Assembly (NCBI GenBank): GCA_013360405.1
Contig: JABWBR010000004.1
Span: 2,501-66,500 of the forward strand
Reading direction: 5' to 3'
Source: Saprospiraceae bacterium
GTDB taxonomy: Bacteria; Bacteroidota; Bacteroidia; Chitinophagales; Saprospiraceae
Length of the DNA: 64,000 nt
The stretch's first letter is position 1. Each line of letters starts with the position of its first letter. Both the position numbers and the translations under genes were made by a program. Below are positions 52,428-61,582 of this stretch, in pieces. The notes below the pieces were generated by a model. That model saw nothing but the letters and a program-made list of their open reading frames with translations, ran no database searches and was not told the origin of the DNA.

Positions 52428-52919
52428 ATGTCGTCAATAGCGCACATACAGGCCAAAATTCAGGATTGGTCGCAGGCCCGCCAAAGTGTGGATAACTGGA
52501 AAGCCAAGGGGGAGCGCGTGGTTTTCACCAATGGTTGTTTCGATATACTACACTATGGTCACGTGTTTTACCTGGCGCAGGCCCGCGATTTGGGTCTGCG
52601 ATTGGTGATCGGGCTCAATTCGACCGATTCGGTGAGAAGGCTCAAAGGCCCCCAACGGCCTATTAATGACCAGGCTACCCGCCAGCTTTTGCTCGCTGCG
52701 CTCGAATGCGTGGACGCAGTAGTCGTTTTTGAAGAAGATACCCCGCTTGCGCTCATCGAACACCTGATGCCCGATGTCTTGGTCAAGGGAGGCGATTGGA
52801 CGCCCGACCAGATCGTGGGCGCCCCTGCCGTGTTGGCCAACGGCGGCCAGGTGTTGAGTTTGCCTTATATTGCAGGGTATTCAACTACCGCTATCGAACA
52901 AAAAATTAAATCAAATTGA
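52428..52919 (+). CDS. rfaE2: D-glycero-beta-D-manno-heptose 1-phosphate adenylyltransferase
   Basis: This 163-residue nucleotidyltransferase corresponds to the C-terminal domain of Hld[22 protein letters not shown] near residue 30, [20 protein letters not shown] near 64 and [10 protein letters not shown] near 120. It activates heptose-1-phosphate with ATP to ADP-heptose for lipopolysaccharide. The kinase domain is absent and must be encoded elsewhere. Its stop overlaps a TTG that precedes the nif3-like ATG. Confidence 0.92.
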   Translation: MSSIAHIQAKIQDWSQARQSVDNWKAKGERVVFTNGCFDILHYGHVFYLAQARDLGLRLVIGLNSTDSVRRLKGPQRPINDQATRQLLLAALECVDAVVVFEEDTPLALIEHLMPDVLVKGGDWTPDQIVGAPAVLANGGQVLSLPYIAGYSTTAIEQKIKSN

Positions 52920-52921
52920 GT

Positions 52922-53737
52922 ATGCCGGCCACAACTATCCGCGCGCTTACAAGTTATCTGGACTCGATAGCGCCGCCCGTTTACCAGGAAAGTTACGACA
53001 ATGTGGGCCTCCTGGTAGGCAATCCGGACGACGAGGTCAAGGGCATATTGATTTGCCTCGATTCTACCGAAGCAGTTGTGGAAGAAGCCCTGGCCAAAGG
53101 CTGCAATATAGTGGTCGCTCACCATCCTATTATTTTTAAAGGCCTGAAACGCCTTACCGGCCACAATTACGTGGAACGCACCGTATTAAAAGCGATCAAA
53201 AACGACGTGGCTATTTACGCCATCCACACCAACCTCGACAATATGTACCACCGGGGCGTTAACGCTAAAATTGCCGAGATGTTGGGGTTGACAGGCACAC
53301 GGCTATTGGCGCCAAAACAACATCAACCAGTTGTCGATGAGGCCGGCCCCGCCATCGGCGCCGGCATGATCGGGCAGTTGCCCCAGCCCATGCAGGAAGA
53401 AGCCTTCCTCCAATATCTCAAAAAAGTGATGAAAGCCGGATGCGTAAAACATACGGCTCTGCGTGGCAAATCCATCCATACCGTGGCGGTTTGCGGCGGC
53501 TCCGGAGGTTTTCTGCTTCCCGACGCCATTGCCCGGCAGGCAGATGTTTTTGTGACGAGCGACATGAAATACCACGAATTTTTTGATGCCGACGGCAAAA
53601 TCGTGATTGCAGATATCGGACACTTTGAAAGTGAACAGTTTACCATTGAGTTGCTCAGTGAAATTATTTCAGAAAAATTTGCTAACTTTGCCGTCCATTG
53701 CGCCGAAGTAATCACTAATCCGGTGCAATATCTTTAA
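52922..53737 (+). CDS. Nif3-like dinuclear metal center protein
   Basis: This 271-residue protein matches the NIF3/YbgI family (GTP cyclohydrolase I type 2 homolog), which forms hexameric rings with two metals per subunit. Metal ligands lie in NIVVAHHPIIFKGL near residue 65, in AIHTNLDN near 100 and near the C-terminus in DIGHFESEQFTIELL. The cellular role is unclear across bacteria. The ATG at 52922 is preferred; a TTG two codons upstream overlaps the rfaE2 stop. It is followed 32 nt later by the zinc-ribbon gene, its usual Bacteroidota neighbour. Confidence 0.92.
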   Translation: MPATTIRALTSYLDSIAPPVYQESYDNVGLLVGNPDDEVKGILICLDSTEAVVEEALAKGCNIVVAHHPIIFKGLKRLTGHNYVERTVLKAIKNDVAIYAIHTNLDNMYHRGVNAKIAEMLGLTGTRLLAPKQHQPVVDEAGPAIGAGMIGQLPQPMQEEAFLQYLKKVMKAGCVKHTALRGKSIHTVAVCGGSGGFLLPDAIARQADVFVTSDMKYHEFFDADGKIVIADIGHFESEQFTIELLSEIISEKFANFAVHCAEVITNPVQYL

Positions 53738-53769
53738 AATCAACACTTTAACAATAAATCCGACATATA

Positions 53770-54555
53770 ATGGCTGCAGAACTGACCGTAGCTGAAAAAC
53801 TCAAGCAGCTCTATGAGCTCCAAATGATCGACTCCCAAATTAATAAAATTGAAATCCTGAAAGGCGAGTTACCCGTAGAAGTCGAAGATTTGTCAGACGA
53901 AATCCAGGGTTTGGATACCCGCGTGAAGCGTCTGCAAAACCAGGTCAAAGAACAGGAACAAGAAGCTATCAAGCAGCAAGCGAACATAACCGAGGCGGAA
54001 AACCTCATTCAGCGCTATCAACGCCAGCTCGACAACGTAAAAAATAACCGCGAATTCGAAGCCCTTACCAAGGAATTGGACATGCAGCGGCTCGAAATTC
54101 AGTTGTCGGAAAAGAAAATCCGCAGTATAAAAACGGAGATCCAGACCCGCGAAGAAGCCCTTGCTATCGCCGAAGAACGCATGGCGGTGAAACTGAAAGA
54201 ACTCGAAGCCAAAAAGGTCGAGTTGGATAAGATCATCGAGAAGACCGAAAAAGAAGAGCAGCGTCTGCGCGATTTGTCGAAAAAAGTATGCGCCAATGTG
54301 GAGGAACGCCTGGTGAAAGGATACGATAAGATTCGTCATTCTTATCGCAACGGCCTGGCTGTGGTTACCATTGAACGCAATGCCTGTGGAGGTTGCTTTA
54401 ACAAGATCACCCCACAGTTGCAACTTGAAATAGCCCAGCGCAAGAAGATTATTGCCTGTGAACACTGCGGCCGCATTCTCGTAGACGACCAATTGGTATC
54501 GGAAGTAGCCGGTCTGAACCTGGAAACTTCCTCTATGATGGAAATAGACGAATAG
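53770..54555 (+). CDS. Coiled-coil protein with C4-type zinc ribbon
   Basis: This 261-residue protein has a long coiled coil (residues 8-185, rich in Glu/Lys/Gln/Leu) followed by a zinc ribbon with Cys pairs ACGGCFNKI near 205 and ACEHCGRIL near 232. This is the CT398-like family. A role in binding RNA polymerase or secretion components has been proposed for relatives, but none is established here. It lies in the panC to SET gene run. Confidence 0.9.
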   Translation: MAAELTVAEKLKQLYELQMIDSQINKIEILKGELPVEVEDLSDEIQGLDTRVKRLQNQVKEQEQEAIKQQANITEAENLIQRYQRQLDNVKNNREFEALTKELDMQRLEIQLSEKKIRSIKTEIQTREEALAIAEERMAVKLKELEAKKVELDKIIEKTEKEEQRLRDLSKKVCANVEERLVKGYDKIRHSYRNGLAVVTIERNACGGCFNKITPQLQLEIAQRKKIIACEHCGRILVDDQLVSEVAGLNLETSSMMEIDE

Positions 54556-54590
54556 GGGTCGGGTACATTTAAGTTAAAGTACCGCTTTTT

Positions 54591-55637
54591 ATGCCCAGAT
54601 TATATAATCTTGTCAACAACGACGAGCTCAAGCGTCATTTGCTTGAAAGTGCGGATCCACGTATCACGCTTTCGTTTTACAAATACCACCACATTTCCGA
54701 TCCGAATAGTTTTCGCGATCAGTTGTATTTGCGCTGGAACAAGCTCTCCGTATATGGCCGTATTTACATAGCCACAGAGGGCATCAACGGCCAGATTTCC
54801 ATTCCCGAAGCACAGTTTGAGGCTTTCAAGGCCGACATGTACGCTATTCCTTTTCTGGACGGGGTCAGGCTCAATATTGCTATCGATGACGACGGCAAGT
54901 CGTTTTATAAGCTAAAAATCAAGGTGCGGCAAAAAATCGTGGCCGACGGCCTTGACGACACCAGTTTTGATGTGACCCAACGCGGCAAACACCTCAGTGC
55001 GCGCGAATACAATGCACTCACCGACAATCCCGATACGATAGTAGTGGATATGCGCAATCACTACGAAAGCGAAGTAGGTTATTTTGACGGCGCTATCCGC
55101 CCTCAGGTCGATACTTTTCGCGAAGCGCTTCCGTTGGTTGAAGAAATGCTGGCGGATAAAAAAGAAGCCCCGGTCATTATGTATTGCACGGGCGGCATTC
55201 GCTGTGAAAAGGCCAGTGCGTATTACCTGCACAAAGGATTCAAAAATGTGTTTATGGTAGACGGCGGCATCATCGAATACGCCCGCCAATGCCAGAAGAA
55301 AGGACTCCCCAATAAATTTATCGGCCTGAATTTTGTATTTGACGAGCGCCTGGGCGAGCGGGTGAGCAATGACATTGTGGCCAAATGCCACCAATGCGGC
55401 CAAGCCTGCGATACGCACATCAACTGCGCCAACGACGCCTGCCATTTGTTATTCATCCAATGCGAGGCCTGTAGCGCAGTCTACGAACATTGCTGCTCGA
55501 CTAAATGCCGCGATTTTAAACGCCTGCCGGAAGAAGAACGTCAAAAACTGAAACCCGTAACGGAGTTTAACGGCTCCCGGTTTACGAAAGGCCGCTACAA
55601 GGCGTACCGGGAAGGAGAAGGCCTCGTCATGCAATAA
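54591..55637 (+). CDS. trhO: tRNA uridine(34) hydroxylase TrhO (rhodanese-like)
   Basis: This 348-residue protein has an N-terminal acylphosphatase-like domain (with YIATEGINGQISIPEAQF near residue 58), a rhodanese domain with the active Cys199 in IMYCTGGIRCEKA, and a C-terminal Cys-rich region (KCHQCGQACDTHINC, then FIQCEACSAVYEHCC). This is the YceA/TrhO layout, an enzyme that hydroxylates U34 of tRNA using oxygen. The zinc-type tail is complete. Confidence 0.93.
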   Translation: MPRLYNLVNNDELKRHLLESADPRITLSFYKYHHISDPNSFRDQLYLRWNKLSVYGRIYIATEGINGQISIPEAQFEAFKADMYAIPFLDGVRLNIAIDDDGKSFYKLKIKVRQKIVADGLDDTSFDVTQRGKHLSAREYNALTDNPDTIVVDMRNHYESEVGYFDGAIRPQVDTFREALPLVEEMLADKKEAPVIMYCTGGIRCEKASAYYLHKGFKNVFMVDGGIIEYARQCQKKGLPNKFIGLNFVFDERLGERVSNDIVAKCHQCGQACDTHINCANDACHLLFIQCEACSAVYEHCCSTKCRDFKRLPEEERQKLKPVTEFNGSRFTKGRYKAYREGEGLVMQ

Positions 55638-55651
55638 AAGCACTTCTTTCC

Positions 55652-56038
55652 ATGAGCATGCATATCCCTTCGCTGTATATTGCGCCGAGCCCCCTGGCGG
55701 GAAGGGGTGTGTTCACTTCGGCGCCTATCGAACCCGATGATGTCATCGAAATATGCCCGGTGATCGTACTGCCCGAAAACGACGTGCCGCTTATTCACCA
55801 GACTTATTTGCACGACTATTATTTTTTGTGGGACAACAACCAATGCGCGATAGCCCTCGGCTATGGCTCCTTGTACAACCATTCGCCATTACCCAATGCA
55901 GAGTATTACATGGACTACGACAACCAGGCCATCAGCGTATACTGCATAAGGCCCATCCAGCCCGGCGAAGAGATTACCATCAGTTACACCGACGAGGGCG
56001 ACGAGCGCACCAAGCTATGGTTTGATGTGCAGGAGTAA
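55652..56038 (+). CDS. SET domain protein
   Basis: This 128-residue protein is a minimal SET domain: SPLAGRGVFTSAPIEPDDVIE at residue 11, GYGSLYNHSPLPNAEYYMD near 69 and PIQPGEEITISYTDEG near 105. The asparagine-histidine motif and the terminal Tyr of SET lysine methyltransferases are present, so methyltransferase activity is plausible. The substrate is unknown. Bacterial SET proteins often show transfer, but small ones like this are common in Bacteroidota. It ends 12 nt from the convergent dsbD stop. Confidence 0.88.
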   Translation: MSMHIPSLYIAPSPLAGRGVFTSAPIEPDDVIEICPVIVLPENDVPLIHQTYLHDYYFLWDNNQCAIALGYGSLYNHSPLPNAEYYMDYDNQAISVYCIRPIQPGEEITISYTDEGDERTKLWFDVQE

Positions 56039-56050
56039 CCCGCAGCCGGC

Positions 56051-58633
56051 CTACCTGTTTTCTCCCAATTGCTTATCGTTTTCAGGCTGTGCTTTCTCTT
56101 TTGAAATCCGGGTATAAGTCTCCAGGCCACAGCGCAAAAAGGCTTCGTAGGCCTTGTCATCGGGCATATAACCCACCGGGGTATTGAGCAGTTGGCCTTC
56201 TGGCGACAACAATACGTAGTAGGGTTGAGAGTTTGTTTGAAAAAATTCTGTTTGGAAGTGGGCCCATTTATGGCCGTAGTTGCGCAATTTCCTCGTGCCG
56301 CCCGTCGCTTTTTGCACCACCACCTGCTCATCTGCCGGCAGTTCGATTTTCTCGTCTACATATAACGAGATGAGTACAAAGTCATTTTTGAGGTGGTTAT
56401 AAACGCCGGGTTCGGGCCAGACGTGTTCTTCCATCTTGCGGCAATTCTGGCAGGCGTGGCCGGTAAAGTCGATCATGATCGGTTTGTTGACTTCCCTGGC
56501 GTAGGCCAGGCCTTCCTCCAAATCCTTGAAGCAATTGAGATTTTGGGGGCAATCGCAGGGCTTCAGCCAGCTATAGCATACGGGGGGCGCCAGGCCGCTC
56601 AGCAATTTGAGGGGGCGGAAAGAACCCGCTTTTTCGTCGTACATAAAACCGGTGGCCAGGTAAATAGCAAAAGCGAAAGAGGCCAATCCCAGCAATTTGC
56701 GGGGCATGCCGATCTTAACGCCTTTATCGTCGTGCGGAAACCTGATCAGGCCGAAGAGATAGGCCGCCAGTCCGGCCGCCGTGAGAATCCACAAGGCCAG
56801 GAAGGGTTCTATTTTCAATAAGCCCCAGTGCTTGACCAGGTCGGCATTTGACAAAAATTTGAAAGCCAATGCGATCTCCACAAAGCCGAGTACCACTTTT
56901 ACCGTATTAAGCCAGCCGCCCGAGCGGGGCAGCGATTGCATCCAGCCCGGGAAGGCGGCAAACAAGGCAAATGGCAATGCCAATGCCAGGCCGAAACCCG
57001 ACATGCCGGTGGTAAGCTGCCAGGCGCCGCCGTCGGAACTAAGCGCTCCCGCCAATAGCGACCCCAGGATTGGGCCTGTACAAGAAAACGACACCAACGC
57101 CAGGGTAAGCGCCATGAAGAAAATACCTACAATACCGCCAACCCCTTCCGCATTGCTGGCCTTATTCTGCCAGCTTTCGGGCAATGTAATCTCGTAATAA
57201 CCGAAAAATGAAAAAGCAAAAACGATGAATATGGCGAAAAACGACAGGTTGAGCCAAACATTAGTGGAGATATCGTTGAGGATATCGGGATTGATCGTGT
57301 CAATAAGGTGGAAAGGAATGCTAAGCAGGAAATACACCAGGAAGATGAAAAATCCGTACATCGAAGCATTCATCAAGCCTTTGCGGCGGTTGCCGCTGCT
57401 TTTGGTGAAAAAGCTCACCGTGAGCGGTATCATAGGGAATACGCAGGGGGTAAGCAGGGCGATGAGGCCGCCGATAAAGCCGAGTAAGAAAATATTCCAG
57501 TAGCCTTTCTTTTCTGTAGAATCCACGGGCACGTCGCTGCATTGGCCGGCGGGCGCCGATAAGTCGGGTTTGGCTATGCCGTATTGCGCATCGACGTCTG
57601 CAACTACCTGACCGGAAAGGTCGGGACCGGCTTCGTCGCCGATAAGGGCCAAGTTCTGAGCGGGTACCACGCGGAAAGGCACCTCTGCCGAGGGCAGGCA
57701 TTGTTTATCGTCGCAGGTCATAAACATCCACTGTCCCTGGATGGGCTGGTTGGGGTCGGTCACCTTGATGCGCTGGGTAAACACCACGGGGCTTTCTATA
57801 AATTTGATCACTTCCACGCCTCCGAATAGCGGATCGGGGCCCTGCTTTTTCTTGCCTTCTTCTTTTACTTTGTCAATGAGGGCATAGTGGCTGCCGGGGT
57901 CAAAAATAAAGACGGTGGGTTCGGGGCCGTCGGCGCTGGTGTGCTGAGAATAAATTGCCCAGCCTTTCTCCATTTGAGCGGTAAAGACGAGGTCGTATAC
58001 CCCGGGTTCAGCGGCTTTGAGCGCTATTTGCCATTGTACGGGGTTTTTTATGCCGCTTGGATTTGTCTTAGCTCCTGTCAGGTCGTTGAACAATGGAGTA
58101 GGTTCGGGGAGGGTTTCCTGGGTTTGGGCGGTTTTATCAGGCGTGGTTTCGGCGGGTTTGGCGTTTGTTTTTTTTGTTTCCAGGGCAAAAGAAAAAGCCT
58201 CTTCTGCCGGGGGCAGGCAGCGCTCGTCGTCGCAGGTCATAAATTCCAAATAGCCTGTAATAGGTTGTGAAAAATCACTGACCTTGACACGTTGGATAAA
58301 TGAAACGGGGCTTTTTGTGAATTTGATGACAATGACGCCGTCGAACAAGGGGTCGGGGCCTTCTTTTTTGGCGCCTTTTTCTTTCACATCGCCGACGCGC
58401 TGGTAGTGACTGCCTTTATCAAAATAAAAGGCGGTGGGCACCGGGCCGTCGGGGGAGGTGTGTTGTGAATATATCGTCCAGCCGGGCTCCATGGTGGCAG
58501 AAAAAACCAGATCGAATTCTGTATCGTTGACCTGTTTGTAGGAGGTGCTCCATTTTACAGGGTTGAGAATTTGGGCTTGTACCAGGCCGACTATCAGGAG
58601 GGCAGAAAGCAGGGCTAAATATCTCTTTGCCAT
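56051..58633 (-). CDS. dsbD: Protein-disulfide reductase DsbD with duplicated N-terminal domain
   Basis: This 860-residue membrane protein has a signal peptide, two tandem DsbD-alpha-like domains (about 22-155 and 195-325), eight or so membrane helices (375-675) and a C-terminal thioredoxin domain. Cys pairs are TCDDERC (134/139) and TCDDKQC (307/312) in the N-domains, ALLTPCVFPM and SFSCTGPILG in the membrane part, and HACQNCRK (728/731) in the thioredoxin domain. It should pass reducing power from the cytoplasm to periplasmic thiols. The duplication of the N-domain is unusual compared with the single copy in E. coli. Confidence 0.94.
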   Translation of the reverse strand: MAKRYLALLSALLIVGLVQAQILNPVKWSTSYKQVNDTEFDLVFSATMEPGWTIYSQHTSPDGPVPTAFYFDKGSHYQRVGDVKEKGAKKEGPDPLFDGVIVIKFTKSPVSFIQRVKVSDFSQPITGYLEFMTCDDERCLPPAEEAFSFALETKKTNAKPAETTPDKTAQTQETLPEPTPLFNDLTGAKTNPSGIKNPVQWQIALKAAEPGVYDLVFTAQMEKGWAIYSQHTSADGPEPTVFIFDPGSHYALIDKVKEEGKKKQGPDPLFGGVEVIKFIESPVVFTQRIKVTDPNQPIQGQWMFMTCDDKQCLPSAEVPFRVVPAQNLALIGDEAGPDLSGQVVADVDAQYGIAKPDLSAPAGQCSDVPVDSTEKKGYWNIFLLGFIGGLIALLTPCVFPMIPLTVSFFTKSSGNRRKGLMNASMYGFFIFLVYFLLSIPFHLIDTINPDILNDISTNVWLNLSFFAIFIVFAFSFFGYYEITLPESWQNKASNAEGVGGIVGIFFMALTLALVSFSCTGPILGSLLAGALSSDGGAWQLTTGMSGFGLALALPFALFAAFPGWMQSLPRSGGWLNTVKVVLGFVEIALAFKFLSNADLVKHWGLLKIEPFLALWILTAAGLAAYLFGLIRFPHDDKGVKIGMPRKLLGLASFAFAIYLATGFMYDEKAGSFRPLKLLSGLAPPVCYSWLKPCDCPQNLNCFKDLEEGLAYAREVNKPIMIDFTGHACQNCRKMEEHVWPEPGVYNHLKNDFVLISLYVDEKIELPADEQVVVQKATGGTRKLRNYGHKWAHFQTEFFQTNSQPYYVLLSPEGQLLNTPVGYMPDDKAYEAFLRCGLETYTRISKEKAQPENDKQLGENR

Positions 58634-58666
58634 TTTGCGAGAGAGTTTGGGTAAATCTGAGTGGAA

Positions 58667-59116
58667 TTATTCCAAAATGATGGCGAAAGGCGCCGTCGTA
58701 GGCGGCAGACACATATTGTCATCACAAGTCATAAACATTACTTCACCGTCTATTTGTTTTACACCTGGGGTTATTTTAATTCTTTGGATAAACTTAACCT
58801 GTTGGCTATACTTAACCAGGTTCATATCAAAAATAGGGTCGTGGCCTTCTTTTTTGTGGCCGTCTTCGGTGGCTTTGCCTACCAGTTCGATAGCCGGGGT
58901 TGACAATTCGATGGAAGTGGCCACCGGGCCGTCTGCCGATTCGAGGAATTGCGAATAAATAAACCAGCCTTTTTGCAGATTAGCGGTGAGCACCAGGTCG
59001 TATTCGTTGTCGGCTATTTTGTTGGCCGTAAAGTTCCATTTGACCGGTTCTATCTTTTGGGCGGGTAAAGCGCTTACTGCCAGAAAGGAAAGGATACCCA
59101 ACAGAAAGTATTTCAT
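58667..59116 (-). CDS. Stand-alone DsbD N-terminal domain protein
   Basis: This 149-residue exported protein has a signal peptide (KYFLLGILSFLAVSALPAQ) and one DsbD-alpha-like domain. The opening KIEPVKWNFTANKIADNEYDL and the end FMTCDDNMCLPP mirror both N-domains of the neighbouring dsbD, including the Cys pair six residues apart. It lies 33 nt upstream of dsbD in the same direction, so it is likely a partner or extra thiol carrier. The ATG at 59116 precedes the signal peptide; a longer frame to 59161 crosses the promoter. Confidence 0.88.
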   Translation of the reverse strand: MKYFLLGILSFLAVSALPAQKIEPVKWNFTANKIADNEYDLVLTANLQKGWFIYSQFLESADGPVATSIELSTPAIELVGKATEDGHKKEGHDPIFDMNLVKYSQQVKFIQRIKITPGVKQIDGEVMFMTCDDNMCLPPTTAPFAIILE

Positions 59117-59145
59117 AACAAATTGATTTGAACGCTTTGAGCGCA

Positions 59146-59153
59146 CAAAGTTA
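59146..59153 (-). promoter_or_regulatory. -7 box upstream of the DsbD-domain/dsbD pair
   Basis: On the minus strand TAACTTTG matches TAnnTTTG, 29 nt before the ATG at 59116. It supports that start over the longer reading. No -33 box is clear. Confidence 0.45.
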
Positions 59154-59220
59154 AGGTGCAATGCCTTACGCGGCGATTATAGGCCGGCGATTAATAAAAG
59201 ATTAACACATGGGGGGTAAA

Positions 59221-59928
59221 TTATAAGGTAACAGCAGATGCCTGCAGCAGCGACTCAAAAAGCACTTTGCCATCGGTATTGCCGAGGGCGCCTTCTGAGC
59301 AGCGTTCGGGGTGGGGCATCATGCCGAATACGTTGCGTTGGGCATTGCAGATGCCGGCAATGTGATCGAGGGCGCCATTGGGGTTAGCCGCTTCGGTTAC
59401 TTCACCTTGCGGAGTGCAGTAGCGAAACAATACCTGGTCATTGTCGATGAGTTGGCGCAGGGTAGCTTCATCGGTATGGTAGCGGCCTTCGGCGTGGGCT
59501 ATGGGTATTTTGAGCACCTGCCCGGGAGTGGTATGGCTGGTGATGGGCGAATGGGTCGTTTCTACGCGCAGGAACACATTTTTACAGATGAACTGCTGGT
59601 TTTGATTGCGCAATAATACGCCGGGCAATAATCCGGATTCGCACAAAATCTGAAAACCATTGCAAATACCCCATACATAGCCGCCACTATTCGCAAAGTC
59701 GATTACGGCTTGCATGATAGGCGAAAAGCGGGCGATAGCGCCGGCCCGCAGGTAGTCGCCATATGAAAATCCGCCGGGCAGCACAATACAATCGCCGGTA
59801 TCAAAGCCGGCCAGGGATTTGTCCTTGTGCCAGAGCTTGGTGACTTCTTGTTGCATGACCTGACCGATGACGTGCATCATGTCATCGTCACAATTTGAAC
59901 CTGGAAAAACTACGACGCCGAATTTCAT
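59221..59928 (-). CDS. purQ: Phosphoribosylformylglycinamidine synthase subunit PurQ
   Basis: This 235-residue class I glutamine amidotransferase supplies ammonia to PurL in purine synthesis. It starts [16 protein letters not shown], has the nucleophile in [13 protein letters not shown] (Cys near 97), and the His/Glu pair in [15 protein letters not shown]. It stands alone with no other pur gene in the window; PurL and PurS are presumably elsewhere. Confidence 0.94.
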   Translation of the reverse strand: MKFGVVVFPGSNCDDDMMHVIGQVMQQEVTKLWHKDKSLAGFDTGDCIVLPGGFSYGDYLRAGAIARFSPIMQAVIDFANSGGYVWGICNGFQILCESGLLPGVLLRNQNQQFICKNVFLRVETTHSPITSHTTPGQVLKIPIAHAEGRYHTDEATLRQLIDNDQVLFRYCTPQGEVTEAANPNGALDHIAGICNAQRNVFGMMPHPERCSEGALGNTDGKVLFESLLQASAVTL

Positions 59929-59965
59929 AACTTCAGAGGATAACGTTTCTGACTTAATTTCGCCA

Positions 59966-59973
59966 CAAAAGTA
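59966..59973 (-). promoter_or_regulatory. -7 box upstream of purQ
   Basis: On the minus strand TACTTTTG matches TAnnTTTG, 37 nt before the purQ ATG. The corresponding -33 region would overlap the end of the upstream membrane protein gene, and no TTG fits. Confidence 0.45.
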
Positions 59974-59988
59974 GAGAATTAAGCCGGG

Positions 59989-60975
59989 TTATTCGGTAAA
60001 TATCAGGGACCGGTATTGATAAACCAACACGATAGCGACGGCTACCAGATGCACAGCCTCGGCAATCCTGGGTTTGAGCATGGTGAAATTGAAAGAAATC
60101 AGCACACTCAGTGGCACAGCAAGTATCAGCAAATGGGCTACATCGATCTGCTGCTGCACCAATAAGGAGAGTGCGGCGATCAGCAAGGCCCAGAAGAGCA
60201 GATTGATCTTTTTTTGAACCTGTATTTGCGTTTTTAATAAATAATTGCCGGAATTAAAAAGCGCTACCAGCAGTAACCCGCCCATGACGGCCCATCCGAT
60301 ATATGCACCCCAGTAATAGGCGGTATCAAAAGAAAAATAGTCGAACTGTGCCACAAATTGGCGCTGTATAAATTCGCTTAATTCGCCATTCCAAAAATAA
60401 TACACACCAAGCAGCAAATAGGGAACAAATAACCCGCTGAACAGGATAAGGCGCTCACGGATATTAAACGAGCGCATAATATTGAGTCCGGCAACTCCCA
60501 GGAAAATAAATACGATATGTGAAAAATACACCAGGCTGGCAATAGCAACCCAAAAGCCGATATTAAAAATGCGATCGGCACAGGAGGGTACCTTGTACGT
60601 TGTCATCGCAATCCAGACCGCAATGATCAAAAAAGTATTGGCCAGCAAAGGCGCCGACATCGGTATAAACTCGGGCAAGCTCGAAGTAATTAAAATATAT
60701 ACCAAACCGGGGAAAAGGTTGACTTCGCGGGCCAGCCTGTGTTCGGCTACCATTACGTTAATAGCTATAGCGTGAATCAACAAAATCGGTATGGATAAAA
60801 TATGAAACCATTGGTGATCGGCCAGCCTGGCAATCCCCATAAAATCGCCTGCAATGCCAAAGTGACCGGAAGTATTGGGCATTTCAATAAAAAAAACAGG
60901 CGAGCGGAGCGCTGCAGCGTAAAACACCAGCAGCAAGCCGAATAACATCTGATTGGTGCGGAATAATCTTAACAC
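59989..60975 (-). CDS. Polytopic membrane protein, DUF6427-like
   Basis: This 328-residue protein has about nine to ten hydrophobic helices and few charged residues. The opening LRLFRTNQMLFGLLLVFYAA and general layout resemble the DUF6427 family of Bacteroidota, whose function is unknown; the match is from memory and is not certain. The start is GTG, with no nearby in-frame ATG. It has no evident operon partner, with purQ 60 nt downstream behind its own -7 box. Confidence 0.6.
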   Translation of the reverse strand: MLRLFRTNQMLFGLLLVFYAAALRSPVFFIEMPNTSGHFGIAGDFMGIARLADHQWFHILSIPILLIHAIAINVMVAEHRLAREVNLFPGLVYILITSSLPEFIPMSAPLLANTFLIIAVWIAMTTYKVPSCADRIFNIGFWVAIASLVYFSHIVFIFLGVAGLNIMRSFNIRERLILFSGLFVPYLLLGVYYFWNGELSEFIQRQFVAQFDYFSFDTAYYWGAYIGWAVMGGLLLVALFNSGNYLLKTQIQVQKKINLLFWALLIAALSLLVQQQIDVAHLLILAVPLSVLISFNFTMLKPRIAEAVHLVAVAIVLVYQYRSLIFTE

Positions 60976-61001
60976 GTTGATTGGTTTCGGTCTTTATGGG
61001 T

Positions 61002-61009
61002 CAAATTTA
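61002..61009 (-). promoter_or_regulatory. -7 box upstream of the DUF6427-like gene
   Basis: On the minus strand TAAATTTG matches TAnnTTTG, 26 nt before the GTG start. The -33 site is not evident. Confidence 0.4.
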
Positions 61010-61228
61010 ACAAGAATAAACGTCGCATGAAGAAAAATTCCTATTTTAGCGGAACTAAGCCTCAAACGCGACTGTTCTAATCGCAATAGAACAGCTTATC
61101 CGCCTAATAACCCGATTAAGAATACTCCCTGAATTTTTCGCAAAGCCATCGTCATTTCCCAAAAACGGAGTTGGCGCAGCCGTATGAAAGTGTTTTTTCT
61201 TGTATAAGCCATTAATCAATCAAACTAT

Positions 61229-61582
61229 ATGACTCCAGGAATCGCTTTATCCACCGACAAGTCGACGTTGTTTTACATCGGCAGCAATGGAAACAAAACC
61301 GATATCGATTTGCTGAACGGCAATGCAGCTAAAGTAAGCCTCAGCGGAGGTAATGTATCGGCCATCCAGGTTACTTCGGTGCCCAGCGGCGGCACAGATA
61401 CCGAAATCCCACTCGCTCAGCACCTGCAGGTTGGGTACGACAATTCAAAAGGCAAAGTTTATATCGTAGGCACGGATGACTTAGAACTCGGGATTTCCGT
61501 CCGGGTACACACTATCGATTTATCACGAAATAACGCGTACATAGAGAATGATGGCACCAACCTGGTGATAACCGAAGGCTAA
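61229..61582 (+). CDS. Small orphan protein, beta-rich
   Basis: This 117-residue protein has no signal peptide, Cys or membrane segment and no family I recognise. It is rich in Gly, Ser, Thr, Asn and Asp and looks entirely beta-stranded, with repeated short strands divided by turns such as GGNVSAIQVTSVPSGGTDTE. The even strand pattern suggests a small beta-barrel or jelly roll. Its stop shares four bases (CTAA) with that of the convergent helical-repeat gene. It has 253 nt upstream without a clear promoter. Reality as a gene is supported by codon pattern and length only. Confidence 0.55.
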   Translation: MTPGIALSTDKSTLFYIGSNGNKTDIDLLNGNAAKVSLSGGNVSAIQVTSVPSGGTDTEIPLAQHLQVGYDNSKGKVYIVGTDDLELGISVRVHTIDLSRNNAYIENDGTNLVITEG

